Shown here in pieces: positions 35,379-45,600 of a stretch of DNA of 64,000 bases. Numbering within the stretch: the first letter of the stretch is position 1; each line of letters opens with the position of its first letter. Source of the stretch: an uncultured Formosa sp. (lineage in GTDB: Bacteria > Bacteroidota > Bacteroidia > Flavobacteriales > Flavobacteriaceae); the NCBI GenBank assembly GCA_902516685.1, contig CABXZJ010000001.1, positions 1 through 64,000 on the forward strand, given 5' to 3'. The notes beneath the pieces are model-generated. The model was not told the DNA's origin. It saw only the letters and a program-made list of their open reading frames with translations, and ran no database searches. Position numbers and translations under genes: made by a program.

Positions 35379-36320
35379 TTATTTTAACTTACTTTCAAGC
35401 CATTTTTTAAAAAATTTCAATGTTTTTGGTGGCGATTTGTCTAAACTTTGTAGCCCTAGGAACATTTTTTTCTTAGAACTCAATTTTAGTTGGAATTTAT
35501 ACCAAAATAATGGTTTTTTATAAGATCTAAAGTATATTAATTTTAAATCTTTTTCTAATACACAGCTATTATTTTTAATTTCAATATGATTTGCTAATCC
35601 TTGTGGAGTAAATTGTTTACTACTTCTAAACTTGTACTTAATATTTTGCAAGAATAAATGATTATTAGTGTTAAAAAAAACTTCAAAAGTTGATTTTCTC
35701 AATGGGTGAGGAGTGTGCTTAAAATTATAATATTTTTCAAAACCAACAATTGATGCTGCTTTTTGTTGTGCAAATTTATGTCCAATTCTAAGTTTTTTAA
35801 ATCTTTTATAAATTATATCTCTATCAAATTTCAGCCATTTACCTCTTAATACTGGTAGTCCATCTCTAAAAAAATCCTCAATTTTTGTATGTCTAATAAG
35901 AAAAAAATCGTCATTTAAATATATAAAATGCTCCGATAGACCTGGTGTCCTATACATGCAAGTTTCAATAGATCTACAATTAAACGTTGGTAAATATTCT
36001 TGATATCCTTTAAATATTTTTTTATGATCAACTATGAATATCTTATTGTATTTATCTTTGTTTTTTTTATTTATAAAATCTGGTTTTTGATTATCAGTTA
36101 TTAGGTGAATTTTCCTTAAAAAAGGAGCAAATTTTAATAGTGAGTCAATAGTGTATTTAATTTCATTTACTTGGTCATACCGTGTTCTAAATGCTTTACT
36201 TTTTACTAAATTTTCATTCTTGACAAATTTTAAAATTTTATCCTGATGTTTTTTATCATTACCATTAACCCAAAGTATAACAGCATCTATTTCAGGTTTT
36301 TGGCTTAAATTAGTGTTCAT
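35379..36320 (-). CDS. Stealth-family (CR1-CR2) sugar-phosphate transferase
   Basis: 313-residue Stealth-family protein; the family includes hexose-1-phosphate transferases of capsule and LPS synthesis and GlcNAc-1-phosphotransferase. CR1 is seen as DAVILWVNGND (about 11-21) and CR2 as the segment with DNQKPDF, YLPTFNCRSIETCMYRTPGL and HFIYLNDDFFL. A CR3-like HTPHPLRKS lies near 205-213; CR4 is weak or missing. The product would be a phosphodiester-linked sugar in a surface glycan. It follows the TupA-like gene by 3 bases, so the two are coupled. Confidence 0.85.
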   Translation of the reverse strand: MNTNLSQKPEIDAVILWVNGNDKKHQDKILKFVKNENLVKSKAFRTRYDQVNEIKYTIDSLLKFAPFLRKIHLITDNQKPDFINKKNKDKYNKIFIVDHKKIFKGYQEYLPTFNCRSIETCMYRTPGLSEHFIYLNDDFFLIRHTKIEDFFRDGLPVLRGKWLKFDRDIIYKRFKKLRIGHKFAQQKAASIVGFEKYYNFKHTPHPLRKSTFEVFFNTNNHLFLQNIKYKFRSSKQFTPQGLANHIEIKNNSCVLEKDLKLIYFRSYKKPLFWYKFQLKLSSKKKMFLGLQSLDKSPPKTLKFFKKWLESKLK

Positions 36321-36323
36321 TGG

Positions 36324-37235
36324 CTATGATGTAGTTATAAATCTTTGACCATCTTTTAATTTAGGTAACTTAATTAAATTTCCTATAATTTTATTGTATC
36401 CATCTGGAATTAAATCTTTTCTTCCATCTGAGGGATAAAAAGTCATTTCTCCAAAAATAGATTTTCCTTCGATAGAGTAAAAATCTACTCTCACAAAAGG
36501 TAAATTATCCGCTAGAATTTCTGACAATTTAATCATTTCCTTTAAGTTGCCTGGTTTTTCAACTTTCTTAGTTATACTTTTATTTTTTTTGACGTACCTA
36601 AATGGAAGTGGATTGAGGTTGAAATCATAAAACCCTCTTTTATGATTATCAGCCCTATCTAGATGTACTTCCAGAAATTTTGCTGTACCGTTAAAGCAGT
36701 AAAATTTATAATCTATGAGGGATGATTGTTCAGCATTATTAAGATATTTTTCAGCAATCAGCCTAGGCTCTACATCTTTGTATGCCCACTCCTGACCAGT
36801 TCTATAATATTGATTAATACTTAACCATTTATGAAATTGTTTTTTTGCTGATTTTACATTAATAAATTTCTTGTCCCTAATAATTAAATTGTGACTACTT
36901 GTATGAGTAGCTTTTATTACAAATTGATTTGGTAATGTTTCAAAAGGGATTTCATTTGGGTTTTTATATATCCCATAAATATCATTAAGATACTTTGAGC
37001 CAATTTTCATTTCAACGTACTTTCTAACTTCAAACTTATCTACTAATTGATTTAAAATCTTTGGATGGTAATATAACTTAAGCCATTGAATTTTTTCATT
37101 AAACTCGATAGGATTTTCTAAGTTTAATTTTTTTTGAGTATAATTTTCAAAAAGAATGTGTGCATATATTTTTGGGGGTAGAAAACGCATTTCTTTCAAA
37201 ATTCTTAGCATTGTTTTTCTCAGTATATATAACAT
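36324..37235 (-). CDS. TupA-like ATP-grasp protein
   Basis: 303-residue protein of the TupA-like ATP-grasp family, found in bacterial polysaccharide and teichuronopeptide clusters and often labelled glycosyltransferase. NPIEFNEKIQWLKLYYHP (about 40-57) and the ATP-grasp blocks FVIKATHTSSHNLI, LIAEKYLN, IDYKFYCFNG and LPFVRVDFYSIEGKSIFGEMTFYPSDG are clear. ATP-grasp enzymes form amide bonds, so an amino-acid decoration of a glycan is a possible role; no activity has been fixed for this subgroup. The first ATG is used, though a second Met nine residues later is possible. Confidence 0.82.
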   Translation of the reverse strand: MLYILRKTMLRILKEMRFLPPKIYAHILFENYTQKKLNLENPIEFNEKIQWLKLYYHPKILNQLVDKFEVRKYVEMKIGSKYLNDIYGIYKNPNEIPFETLPNQFVIKATHTSSHNLIIRDKKFINVKSAKKQFHKWLSINQYYRTGQEWAYKDVEPRLIAEKYLNNAEQSSLIDYKFYCFNGTAKFLEVHLDRADNHKRGFYDFNLNPLPFRYVKKNKSITKKVEKPGNLKEMIKLSEILADNLPFVRVDFYSIEGKSIFGEMTFYPSDGRKDLIPDGYNKIIGNLIKLPKLKDGQRFITTS

Positions 37236-37268
37236 ATTTTAAAAGTTTATAATCAGAAAAAGCTTATT

Positions 37269-38084
37269 CTAAACCGCTACATTATGTGTTCTTAGGGCAT
37301 CGTTCAAAGAGGTTTTTTTGTTTGTACCCTCTTTACGCTTTCCAATAATTAAAGCACACGGGACATTAAAATCCCCAGCAGGAAATGTCTTAGTGTAACT
37401 TCCTGGAATTACTACTGAACGAGGTGGTATAACACCTTTCAATTCTTCTGGTTCAGCACCAGTAACATCTATAATTTTTGTTGATCCCGTAAGTACAACA
37501 TTTGCTCCCAAAACAGCCTCTTTTTCTACACGAACCCCTTCAACTACTATACAGCGAGAGCCAATAAAGGCGTCATTTTCAATGATAACTGGGGCGGCTT
37601 GTAGGGGTTCTAAAACCCCACCAATTCCCACGCCACCGGAAAGATGTACATTTTTACCAATTTGTGCACAACTACCTACAGTTGCCCACGTATCAACCAT
37701 AGTACCTTCATCAACATAGGCTCCGATATTTACATAACTGGGCATTAGAATGGTTCCATTGGAAATGTACGCGCCATGGCGGGCGACCGCATGCGGCACT
37801 ACGCGAATACCTTTGGCTTTATAATCTTTTTTTAATGGAATTTTATCGTGAAATTCAAAAGGACCAATCTCGATAGTTTCCATCGTTTGAATCGGAAAAT
37901 AGAGTACTACGGCTTTTTTTATCCATTCATTCACCTGCCACCCATCAGCATTGGGCTCTGCAACACGAAGGCTTCCTTCGTCTAAAAGTGCAATAATGTT
38001 TCTAATGGCTGCTTGCGTTTCTTTTTCTTTGAGCAAAGCTCTGTTTTCCCAAGCAGCTTCAATGGTTTGTTTTAGTGTATTCAT
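37269..38084 (-). CDS. dapD: Tetrahydrodipicolinate N-succinyltransferase
   Basis: Lysine/meso-diaminopimelate pathway: succinylates 2,3,4,5-tetrahydropyridine-2,6-dicarboxylate using succinyl-CoA. 271 residues from ATG 38084; the longer start at 38105 adds seven residues with no match. N-terminal helical domain (MNTLKQTIEAAWENRALL), then a left-handed beta-helix of hexapeptide repeats (VGSCAQIGKNVHLSGGVGIGG and following) and the conserved VPHAVARHGAYI and FNVPCALIIGKR. Trimeric cytoplasmic enzyme. Divergent from ruvX. Confidence 0.95.
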   Translation of the reverse strand: MNTLKQTIEAAWENRALLKEKETQAAIRNIIALLDEGSLRVAEPNADGWQVNEWIKKAVVLYFPIQTMETIEIGPFEFHDKIPLKKDYKAKGIRVVPHAVARHGAYISNGTILMPSYVNIGAYVDEGTMVDTWATVGSCAQIGKNVHLSGGVGIGGVLEPLQAAPVIIENDAFIGSRCIVVEGVRVEKEAVLGANVVLTGSTKIIDVTGAEPEELKGVIPPRSVVIPGSYTKTFPAGDFNVPCALIIGKRKEGTNKKTSLNDALRTHNVAV

Positions 38085-38204
38085 AATCAAGTAAATTGAA
38101 AACAAATATAAGTCTTATTCAAAAAAGTGTCAGAAGTTTATCTTAGTTTTTAAAAATTAATAATTTATTCGGATACTATATTTTTGAAATCGTATTTTAG
38201 CGAC

Positions 38205-38615
38205 ATGGGAAGAATTTTAGCATTGGATTATGGGAAAAAAAGAACAGGTATTGCAGTCACCGATCCTCTCCAAATAATCGCATCTGGTTTAAACACTGTT
38301 GAAACACATTCTTTATTAGATTTTTTAAAATCCTATTGTTCGAAAGAAGTTGTTGATAGGTTTGTTGTAGGCTTACCCAAACAAATGAATAATTTACCCT
38401 CAGAAAGTGAACAAATCATCAAACCATTTCTTAAAAGCTTAAATGACGCTTTTCCAAAGATTCCTATTGAACGAGAAGACGAACGGTTTACTTCTAAAAT
38501 GGCATTTCAGTCCATGCTTGGCTCTGGAATCAAAAAAAAACAGCGGCAAAACAAAGCTTTGGTTGACGAAATAAGTGCCACTTTAATTCTTCAATCCTAC
38601 CTAAACCGTAAATAA
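38205..38615 (+). CDS. ruvX: Holliday junction resolvase-like RuvX/YqgF
   Basis: RNase H-fold nuclease, 136 residues, the normal length, from ATG 38205; the upstream TTG at 38184 adds seven unmatched residues. GRILALDYGKKRTGIAVTDP carries the first catalytic Asp; FVVGLPKQMN, EREDERFTSKMA and DEISATLILQSYL are the remaining motifs (Glu and the last Asp). Implicated in 16S rRNA 5'-end processing and/or recombination. First of a plus-strand run with def and the DUF5606 gene. Confidence 0.93.
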   Translation: MGRILALDYGKKRTGIAVTDPLQIIASGLNTVETHSLLDFLKSYCSKEVVDRFVVGLPKQMNNLPSESEQIIKPFLKSLNDAFPKIPIEREDERFTSKMAFQSMLGSGIKKKQRQNKALVDEISATLILQSYLNRK

Positions 38616-38677
38616 TTTACATTCCATTATTTTTTCAAAATAGAGAATTGTATTTTTGACCTATTAATAAATGACAA

Positions 38678-39271
38678 ATGATACTTCCTATTGTTGCTTT
38701 TGGAGACCCTATTCTGAAAAGGAAAGCAGCCGTGATTTCTACAGGTTATAAGGATTTAAAAAAACTTATAGGTAATATGTATGAAACAATGTATAGAGCC
38801 CATGGAGTAGGATTAGCAGCCCCACAAATTGGGTTATCTATTCGTCTTTTTTTGGTTGATACAGCTCCTTTTTCAGAAGATGAATCTTTGTCAGTATCCG
38901 AAGTAAAAGCATTAAAAAACTTTAAAAAAACATTTATAAACCCTGAAATTATTGAGGAGAAAGGTGAGGAGTGGGATTTTAATGAGGGCTGTTTAAGTAT
39001 TCCAAATATTCGCGAAGAGGTCTCTAGGAAACCAAAAATTAAAATCCGTTACCAAGATGAGAACTTTAAAACTTACACTGAAATATTTGATGGATTGATT
39101 GCACGTGTGATTCAGCATGAATATGATCATATTCAAGGAGTTCTGTTTACAGATAAAGTTTCAAGTTTTAAAAAGCGTTTACTTAGAGGCAAATTGAGTT
39201 CCATATCAAAGGGAAAAATTGATGTAAATTATAAAATGCGTTTTCCAAAAATCTCTAAAAAAAGAGTTTAA
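38678..39271 (+). CDS. def: Peptide deformylase
   Basis: Removes the N-formyl group from nascent proteins; Fe2+/Zn2+ metallohydrolase of 197 residues. All three motifs are intact: GVGLAAPQ (43-50), EGCLS (Cys105 metal ligand) and QHEYDH (His147, His151 ligands; Glu148 base). Sits between ruvX and a DUF5606 gene, probably co-transcribed with the latter (10-base spacing). A TATTTTTG element lies 20 bases upstream. Confidence 0.96.
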   Translation: MILPIVAFGDPILKRKAAVISTGYKDLKKLIGNMYETMYRAHGVGLAAPQIGLSIRLFLVDTAPFSEDESLSVSEVKALKNFKKTFINPEIIEEKGEEWDFNEGCLSIPNIREEVSRKPKIKIRYQDENFKTYTEIFDGLIARVIQHEYDHIQGVLFTDKVSSFKKRLLRGKLSSISKGKIDVNYKMRFPKISKKRV

Positions 39272-39281
39272 AAACATCCTT

Positions 39282-39695
39282 ATGAGTTTAGAAAAAATAT
39301 TGGCAATTTCAAAAAAACCAGGATTGTATAAATTAATCAATCAAAGCCGTGGTGGTTATATTGTTGAATCTATTGTAGACTGCAAAAAGCGTTTCGTAAT
39401 GATAGATGAAAGCTTAAGTTTGTTAAGTGAAATATCCATTTACACCCTTGAAGATGAGCTACCTTTATTGGAAGTTTTTAAAAAGATTTTCATTAAAGAG
39501 CAAGGCAAGGCAACTACAGTAAGCCCAAAATCCTCCAATGAAGACTTAGAGTCTTATTTTTTTTCGGTTTTACCAAACTTTGATGAAGACCGTGTTTATT
39601 CAAGTGATATTAAAAAAATTCTTTCCTGGTACAATCTGCTATTGAATGACGGCTTTGATTTTAAACAGCCAGTTACAAATTCTAAGAATCAATAG
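39282..39695 (+). CDS. DUF5606-family protein
   Basis: 137-residue conserved Bacteroidota protein of unknown function. MSLEKILAISKKPGLYKLINQ is the recognisable opening, and the N-terminal part (about 1-65) looks like a small SH3/Tudor-like beta-barrel (GGYIVESIVD, RFVMIDESLSLLSEISIYT). It follows def by 10 bases, an arrangement that recurs in the class, and may be linked to translation or RNA. No catalytic motif seen. Confidence 0.85.
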   Translation: MSLEKILAISKKPGLYKLINQSRGGYIVESIVDCKKRFVMIDESLSLLSEISIYTLEDELPLLEVFKKIFIKEQGKATTVSPKSSNEDLESYFFSVLPNFDEDRVYSSDIKKILSWYNLLLNDGFDFKQPVTNSKNQ

Positions 39696-39722
39696 TTCTA
39701 AATAACAATTTATAATGTTTAT

Positions 39723-41102
39723 ATGTGGTGCGCTTACACAAAAGAATTTAGATATAATTGGCACTTAGCAGCCCCTGTGATTTTGGGAATGTTAGGGCAT
39801 GTTCTTGTAGGTCTTGTGGACAATATTATGGTAGGGCAGTTGGGCGCAGCAGAGTTGGCTGCAGTATCTTTAGGGAATAGTTTTTTCTTTGTGGCTATGG
39901 CGCTTGGTATTGGATTTTCTACGGCAATCACACCATTGGTGGCAGAATCCCATTCTGAGCAAAAATTTGACATTGGCAAATCAGCTTTAAAGCATGGTCT
40001 TCTACTTTGCTCTACCATTGCTTTGGTACTTTTTGTATTGATTTTACTTGCAAAGCCCTTAATGTACAGTATGAACCAACCTGAGGAAGTGGTTATGCTT
40101 GCACTTCCTTATCTTGATGTCATCGCTGTTTCATTAATTCCACTTATTATTTTCCAGGCTCTGAAACAATTTAGTGATGGCTTATCGCTCACAAGATATC
40201 CTATGTATGTGACAATTATCGCTAATTTCATTAATGTTTTTTTTAATTATGTATTGATTTTTGGAAAATGGGGTTTTCCAAAAATGGGTGTTGTTGGAGC
40301 TGGTATTGGGACCCTTATTTCTCGTTTTGTTATGCTCTTATTAATGTGGTTTTTCTTAAAAAACCTGGATAAAACAAAAGCCTATTTAACAGGGATAAAA
40401 ATCACGTTTATGGAAAATGCTATGCTTAAAAAAATTATAAGTTTAGGTTTGCCTAGTGCATTGCAAATGTTTTTTGAAATTGGAATCTTTACAGCGGCTA
40501 TTTGGCTGAGTGGAACATTAGGTAAAAATTCTCAAGCTGCCAATCAAATTGCATTAAATCTGTCCTCAATGACCTATATGATTGCCGTTGGGCTCGGAGT
40601 TGCAGCGACTATTCGAGTTGGCAATCAAAAAGGACTAAAACGTCCTATTGAATTACGAAGAATTGCAAAATCAATTTTTCTAATGGGTCTTATCTTTGCA
40701 GCTCTATTTGCTGTACTATTTATTGCTTTTCACGAGGTATTACCTAATTTTTATTTGGACGTTAAAGACCTTAATAACCTAGAGGACAATAGTGAAGTCG
40801 TTCTCATCGCATCCCAACTGCTTATTATTGCTGCTTTATTTCAAATTAGTGATAGTACTCAAGTTGTATTCTTAGGGGCATTAAGAGGTCTTCAGGACGT
40901 TATAATACCTACATTAATAACATTTTTTTCCTATTGGATTGTAGGTTTCCCTTTATGCTATTATCTTGGTAGTAAGGCTATGTATGGAAGTACAGGAATT
41001 TGGATGGGTTTACTGGCAGGGCTTACGGCTTCTTCAATTTTTTTATATCTGCGATTTGATTATCTTTCAAAACAATTTATTATTAAAAATAAAACCCAAT
41101 GA
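39723..41102 (+). CDS. MATE-family multidrug efflux transporter
   Basis: Inner-membrane cation-antiporter exporter, 459 residues with twelve hydrophobic segments in two MatE halves. PVILGMLGHVLVGLVDNIMVGQLGAAELAAVSLGNS (first segment, shown in part here as VDNIMVGQLG) and the second-half GLPSALQMFFEIGIF are typical. The stop overlaps the ATG of a 76-residue gene by 4 bases (ATGA). Substrate unknown. Confidence 0.93.
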   Translation: MWCAYTKEFRYNWHLAAPVILGMLGHVLVGLVDNIMVGQLGAAELAAVSLGNSFFFVAMALGIGFSTAITPLVAESHSEQKFDIGKSALKHGLLLCSTIALVLFVLILLAKPLMYSMNQPEEVVMLALPYLDVIAVSLIPLIIFQALKQFSDGLSLTRYPMYVTIIANFINVFFNYVLIFGKWGFPKMGVVGAGIGTLISRFVMLLLMWFFLKNLDKTKAYLTGIKITFMENAMLKKIISLGLPSALQMFFEIGIFTAAIWLSGTLGKNSQAANQIALNLSSMTYMIAVGLGVAATIRVGNQKGLKRPIELRRIAKSIFLMGLIFAALFAVLFIAFHEVLPNFYLDVKDLNNLEDNSEVVLIASQLLIIAALFQISDSTQVVFLGALRGLQDVIIPTLITFFSYWIVGFPLCYYLGSKAMYGSTGIWMGLLAGLTASSIFLYLRFDYLSKQFIIKNKTQ

Positions 41103-41329
41103 CATTGCCAAAATTTATTTTAGGAGATCACTCAGATTTTCCCAGTGCTATATTTGTTATCCATACAGAATTTCCCAGATTCATCATAAATCTTGAAACT
41201 GATGAAATTGAATGGTTCGAAGATTTTGACAAACAAGATGAAAAAGAATTGAAGTCTGAAGCAGAAAATGCCATTATCCAGGCTTCTGTTTTTTACGATT
41301 CAGAAGTTGTGAAATATGAAAAAGAATAA
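41099..41329 (+). CDS. Small conserved flavobacterial protein
   Basis: 76 residues, acidic, cytoplasmic, not assigned to a family with a known role. TEFPRFIINLETDEIEWFED and a C-terminal amphipathic helix (ELKSEAENAIIQASVFYD) are the visible features. Its ATG overlaps the stop of the MATE transporter gene and the PAP2 gene starts 6 bases after it, so it is a genuine translated gene in an operon rather than a chance ORF. Confidence 0.75.
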   Translation: MTLPKFILGDHSDFPSAIFVIHTEFPRFIINLETDEIEWFEDFDKQDEKELKSEAENAIIQASVFYDSEVVKYEKE

Positions 41330-41334
41330 GAACA

Positions 41335-41898
41335 ATGCTTGATTATATTTTAGAATTTGACCGTGAGTTATTACTTTATCTAAACAATTTAGGCCAGGAG
41401 CCCTGGGATAAATTTTGGTTCACTGTTACCAACAAATGGTCTTCCATTCCACTCTATGTTTTATTGTTATTTTTAATGACCAAAGGTCTTTGCAAAAAAG
41501 GGGTAGTGTTTCTGTTGTTGTGCCTGGCCGCTATGATTACTTTTACCGATCAAGTCACCAATCTTTTTAAAGATGGTTTCGAGCGTTTAAGACCTTGTGC
41601 CCAAGAAGGGGTTGTAGAGTTTTTAAGATTGGGCGATTGTAATGGTTTTGGATTTTTTTCTGGACACTCCTCAAATTCCATGGCAGCGGCTGTTTTCACT
41701 ATTTTAATGTTGAAGTCAAAATATAGAAAGTTGATTTTTTTAATGATTCCTTGGAGTTTAATGGTAGGCTACAGCCGTATTTATATTGGAAAACACTATC
41801 CGTTAGATGTTGTTTTTGGCCTGGCTTTTGGTGTCATCTCCGGCTATTTATTTTATGTCTTTTTTAGTAAATTAAAAACTAGATTTATCAATTTATAG
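41335..41898 (+). CDS. PAP2-family membrane phosphatase
   Basis: 187-residue lipid phosphatase of the PAP2 superfamily, acting on phosphatidate, undecaprenyl-diphosphate or a similar lipid. The three motifs are present: KDGFERLRP, SGHSSN and SRIYIGKHYPLD, with His in the second and third as nucleophile and acid. About five hydrophobic segments. Last gene of the MATE operon; a terminator follows. Confidence 0.92.
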   Translation: MLDYILEFDRELLLYLNNLGQEPWDKFWFTVTNKWSSIPLYVLLLFLMTKGLCKKGVVFLLLCLAAMITFTDQVTNLFKDGFERLRPCAQEGVVEFLRLGDCNGFGFFSGHSSNSMAAAVFTILMLKSKYRKLIFLMIPWSLMVGYSRIYIGKHYPLDVVFGLAFGVISGYLFYVFFSKLKTRFINL

Positions 41899-41909
41899 TA
41901 GTAATTTTT

Positions 41910-41941
41910 AATCAAAAAAAGCTTCGGATTTTTGATTTTTA
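41910..41941 (+). terminator. Terminator after the PAP2 gene
   Basis: AATCAAAAA (41910-41918) pairs with TTTTTGATT (41929-41937) across a 10-base loop, followed by a T run. Confidence 0.55.
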
Positions 41942-41959
41942 AATCATTAAATTTAACAA

Positions 41960-42643
41960 ATGTCTTTATCAGATTTTTTAAAATATACTGTTGGGAAAAG
42001 TGTTGTTCTGATGGCAACTGAAATTGAGTTTAATTCTTACATACCAATCGATTTATCATATTCTAACGCAGCGCTTGAAAGCATAGATTTAAAAACTTCC
42101 GAATCATTTTCAAGTTTTATCAATCATTTTTTGAAAAGCCATTCCAAAATAATCGCCTATGGCGGTTATATGGAAAAAAGATTGATTTATAATCGCAGTA
42201 TTCACTTTCAAAATGAATCTTTGGAACACCAACGAAACATTCACTTAGGATTGGACTTGTGGTGCGCTGAAAAAACTCCTGTTTTAGCTGCATTTGATGG
42301 GATTGTTCACAGCTTCAGGAATAACAATGCTTTTGGAGACTATGGACCGACTCTGATTTTGGAACACCACTTGCAAGACTTTATATTTTTCACATTGTAT
42401 GGTCATTTATCATTGGACTCCATTAAGGACTTATACATAGGGCAAAAGATTCAATCTGGTACTATTGTTGGGCGTTTAGGTGGTCCTTTGGTGAACGGAG
42501 ACTATCCGCCGCATTTACATTTTCAAATTATAGAAGATTTACAAGGAAATTTTGGTGATTATCCCGGAGTTTGTAATGCCAATGAAGTTGATTTTTATAA
42601 AGATAATTGTCCTGACCCCAATTTTATATTGAAGTTGCAATAA
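41960..42643 (+). CDS. M23-family peptidase
   Basis: 227-residue LytM/M23 metallopeptidase domain protein, predicted to cleave peptidoglycan cross-links or other Gly-rich peptides. Zn ligands are in HLGLDLW (His, Asp) and HLHFQ (His), with an extra His in LYGHLSL. No signal peptide or transmembrane segment is visible at the N-terminus, which is unusual for a cell-wall enzyme; it may be exported by another route or act on a different substrate. It ends 5 bases before the convergent secA stop. Confidence 0.87.
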   Translation: MSLSDFLKYTVGKSVVLMATEIEFNSYIPIDLSYSNAALESIDLKTSESFSSFINHFLKSHSKIIAYGGYMEKRLIYNRSIHFQNESLEHQRNIHLGLDLWCAEKTPVLAAFDGIVHSFRNNNAFGDYGPTLILEHHLQDFIFFTLYGHLSLDSIKDLYIGQKIQSGTIVGRLGGPLVNGDYPPHLHFQIIEDLQGNFGDYPGVCNANEVDFYKDNCPDPNFILKLQ

Positions 42644-42647
42644 TTTT

Positions 42648-45600
42648 TTATTCTCTTGTAAGAACCCATTCTCCTTTTTGAATCAGTGGTAAAGCTTGTT
42701 TATACTTCATTGTTTTACTCGAACCACTCATCACATTTTTTATGGTTACTTTGTCGTTGCGACCGATCTTAGGTTGTTCGCGAACAATAGTTTCCACAAC
42801 TTGAGGCGCCCTTTGTCTGTTTCCAGTAGCTCTTGATTGGGCTGCACGTTCATCCATGTTTGGAATGACGTCTTTTGTAGTTTTAACTTTTTCTCTTCCT
42901 CTTGTTTTTGCTTCTTGAATAGTATTTGCAGTTTCTTGTGGAATTTCTCCTTTGAACAAGAAAGAAATAACATCTTTATTTACTTGGTCAATCATCTTCT
43001 TAAACAATTCAAACGATTCAAATTTATAAATCAAAAGCGGGTCTTTTTGTTCGTGAACCGCTAGCTGAACCGATTGTTTGAGCTCATCCATTTTTCTTAA
43101 ATGTGTTTTCCATGCATCGTCAATAATGGCAAGTGAAATATTTTTTTCAAAATCGGTTACTAATTGTTTTCCGTTTGTCTGATAAGATTTTTCAAGATCT
43201 GTAATGACTTGAAGGGTTTTGTTGCCATCTGTAAAAGGCACGACAATTCTTTTAAACTTATTACCTTGATTTTCGTAAACATTTTTAATGACAGGATAGG
43301 CTAGGTCAGCATTGCGTTCCATTTTAGACTCGTAATGCGCAAAAGCTTCTTTGTAAATAATTTTAGCGAGTTCTTGCTCCGTTTTGTCTTCAAATTCTGA
43401 TTTTGACATTGGTGCACTCATTGAAAAATAGCGAATCAATTCGAATTCTAAGTTTTTAAAGTCGTTGGCACCCTTGTTATTGATTGTAATGACCTCTGCA
43501 GTATCGTATACCATATTCGCAAGATCGACTCGCAAACGCTCCCCATCTAGGGCATTAAAGCGCCTTTTGTAGACCACTTCACGTTGGGCGTTCATAACAT
43601 CGTCATATTCCAGAAGACGCTTTCGAATTCCAAATTGATTTTCTTCTACTTTTTTTTGAGCTCTCTCAATTGACTTTGAAATCATTGAGTGTTGTATGAC
43701 TTCACCTTCCTGAAGCCCCATACGGTCCATCATTTTCGCAATACGTTCACTTCCAAATAAACGCATTAAATTATCTTCAAGCGATACATAAAATTGTGAA
43801 CTTCCAGGATCTCCTTGGCGTCCTGAACGGCCTCTCAACTGGCGGTCAACACGTCTGGAGTCGTGGCGTTCAGTTCCAACGATAGCAAGTCCTCCCGCAT
43901 TTTTAACTAGTTCAGAAAGCTTTATATCGGTACCTCGACCGGCCATGTTGGTAGCAATTGTAACCTGACCAGGCTTTCCAGCCTCCGCTACAATATCGGC
44001 TTCCTTTTTGTGAAGTTTGGCATTTAAAACATTGTGTGAAATCTTACGAATACTTAGCATTTTCCCGAGTAATTCACTAATTTCAACATTGGTTGTACCA
44101 ATAAGCACTGGTCTACCGGCTTTTGAAAGTTTGGTCACTTCTTCAATTACAGCATTGTATTTTTCGCGTTTTGTTTTGTAAACCAAATCATCGCGATCAT
44201 CTCTCGCTATCGGGCGGTTGGTAGGTATTTCAATAACGTCTAATTTGTAGATTTCCCAAAATTCTCCTGCTTCTGTCACTGCAGTCCCTGTCATTCCTGA
44301 TAACTTTCGGTACATACGGAAGTAATTCTGTAAAGTAACCGTGGCAAATGTTTGGGTGGCAGATTCGATTTTTACATTTTCTTTGGCTTCTATGGCTTGA
44401 TGTAAACCGTCGCTATAACGCCTTCCATCCATGATTCGGCCAGTTTGTTCGTCAACAATCATCACTTTGTTATCCATGACGACATATTGGATATCTTTTT
44501 CAAATAGGGCATAGGCCTTGAGGAGCTGACTCATGGTGTGAATGCGTTCTGACTTGATTCCAAAATCTTTATATAAAGCTTCTTTTAAGTGGGCCTCTTT
44601 TTCTTTAGGAAGATTTTTTGCTTCAATTTTTGAAATTTCTATCCCCATTTCTGGCATTACAAAAAAGTTGGGATCGTCTGTCCCAGAAAGATAATCGACT
44701 CCTTTATCAGACAATTCAATTTGATTATTTTTTTCATCAATAACATAATAGAGCTCAGCATCAACCTTGGGCATTTCTCTATTATTGTCTTGCATGTAAA
44801 AATTTTCGGTTTTTTGTAATAGTTGCTTAATACCTTCTTCACTTAAAAATTTGATCAAGGCTTTGTTCTTGGGTATACCCCTAAAAACGCGAAGCAATTG
44901 AAATCCACCTTCTTTGGTATCACCTGCTGCAATGCTTTTTTTAGCCTCAGCTAAAACGGTTGTTAAGTGCTTTCTCTGCACGCTTACGATGTCTTGAATT
45001 TTGGGTTTGAGTTCCAAAAACTCATGGCGGTCGCCTTGAGGTACAGGTCCAGAAATAATTAAGGGTGTTCGGGCATCGTCTACCAATACCGAGTCAATTT
45101 CATCGACTATGGCGTAATGGTGGGGTTTCTGTACTAAATCGCTTGTGGAATGTGCCATATTATCTCGCAAGTAGTCGAATCCGAATTCGTTGTTAGTTCC
45201 GTAGGTAATATCGGCATTGTAAGCTTTTTTTCTCTCTGCTGAATTTGGTTTGTAATAATCAATGCAATCAACGCTCATCCCGTGGAACTGAAAAATTGGG
45301 GCCATCCATGCGCTGTCCCTTTTAGCTAAATAATCATTAACTGTAACAATGTGAACTCCTTTACCTGTAAGTGCATTTAAATACACCGGGAGCGTCGCTA
45401 CCAATGTTTTCCCTTCACCGGTTTGCATTTCCGCAATTTTACCTTGGTGCATGGCGACTCCACCAATTAATTGTACATCATAGTGAATCATGTCCCAGAC
45501 AATGGGTTTTCCAGCGGCGTCCCATGAATTGGACCAAATGGCTTGGTCTCCGTTGAACTTAATATAGTCTTTAATACCTCCGATTTCTCGATCAAAAGCA

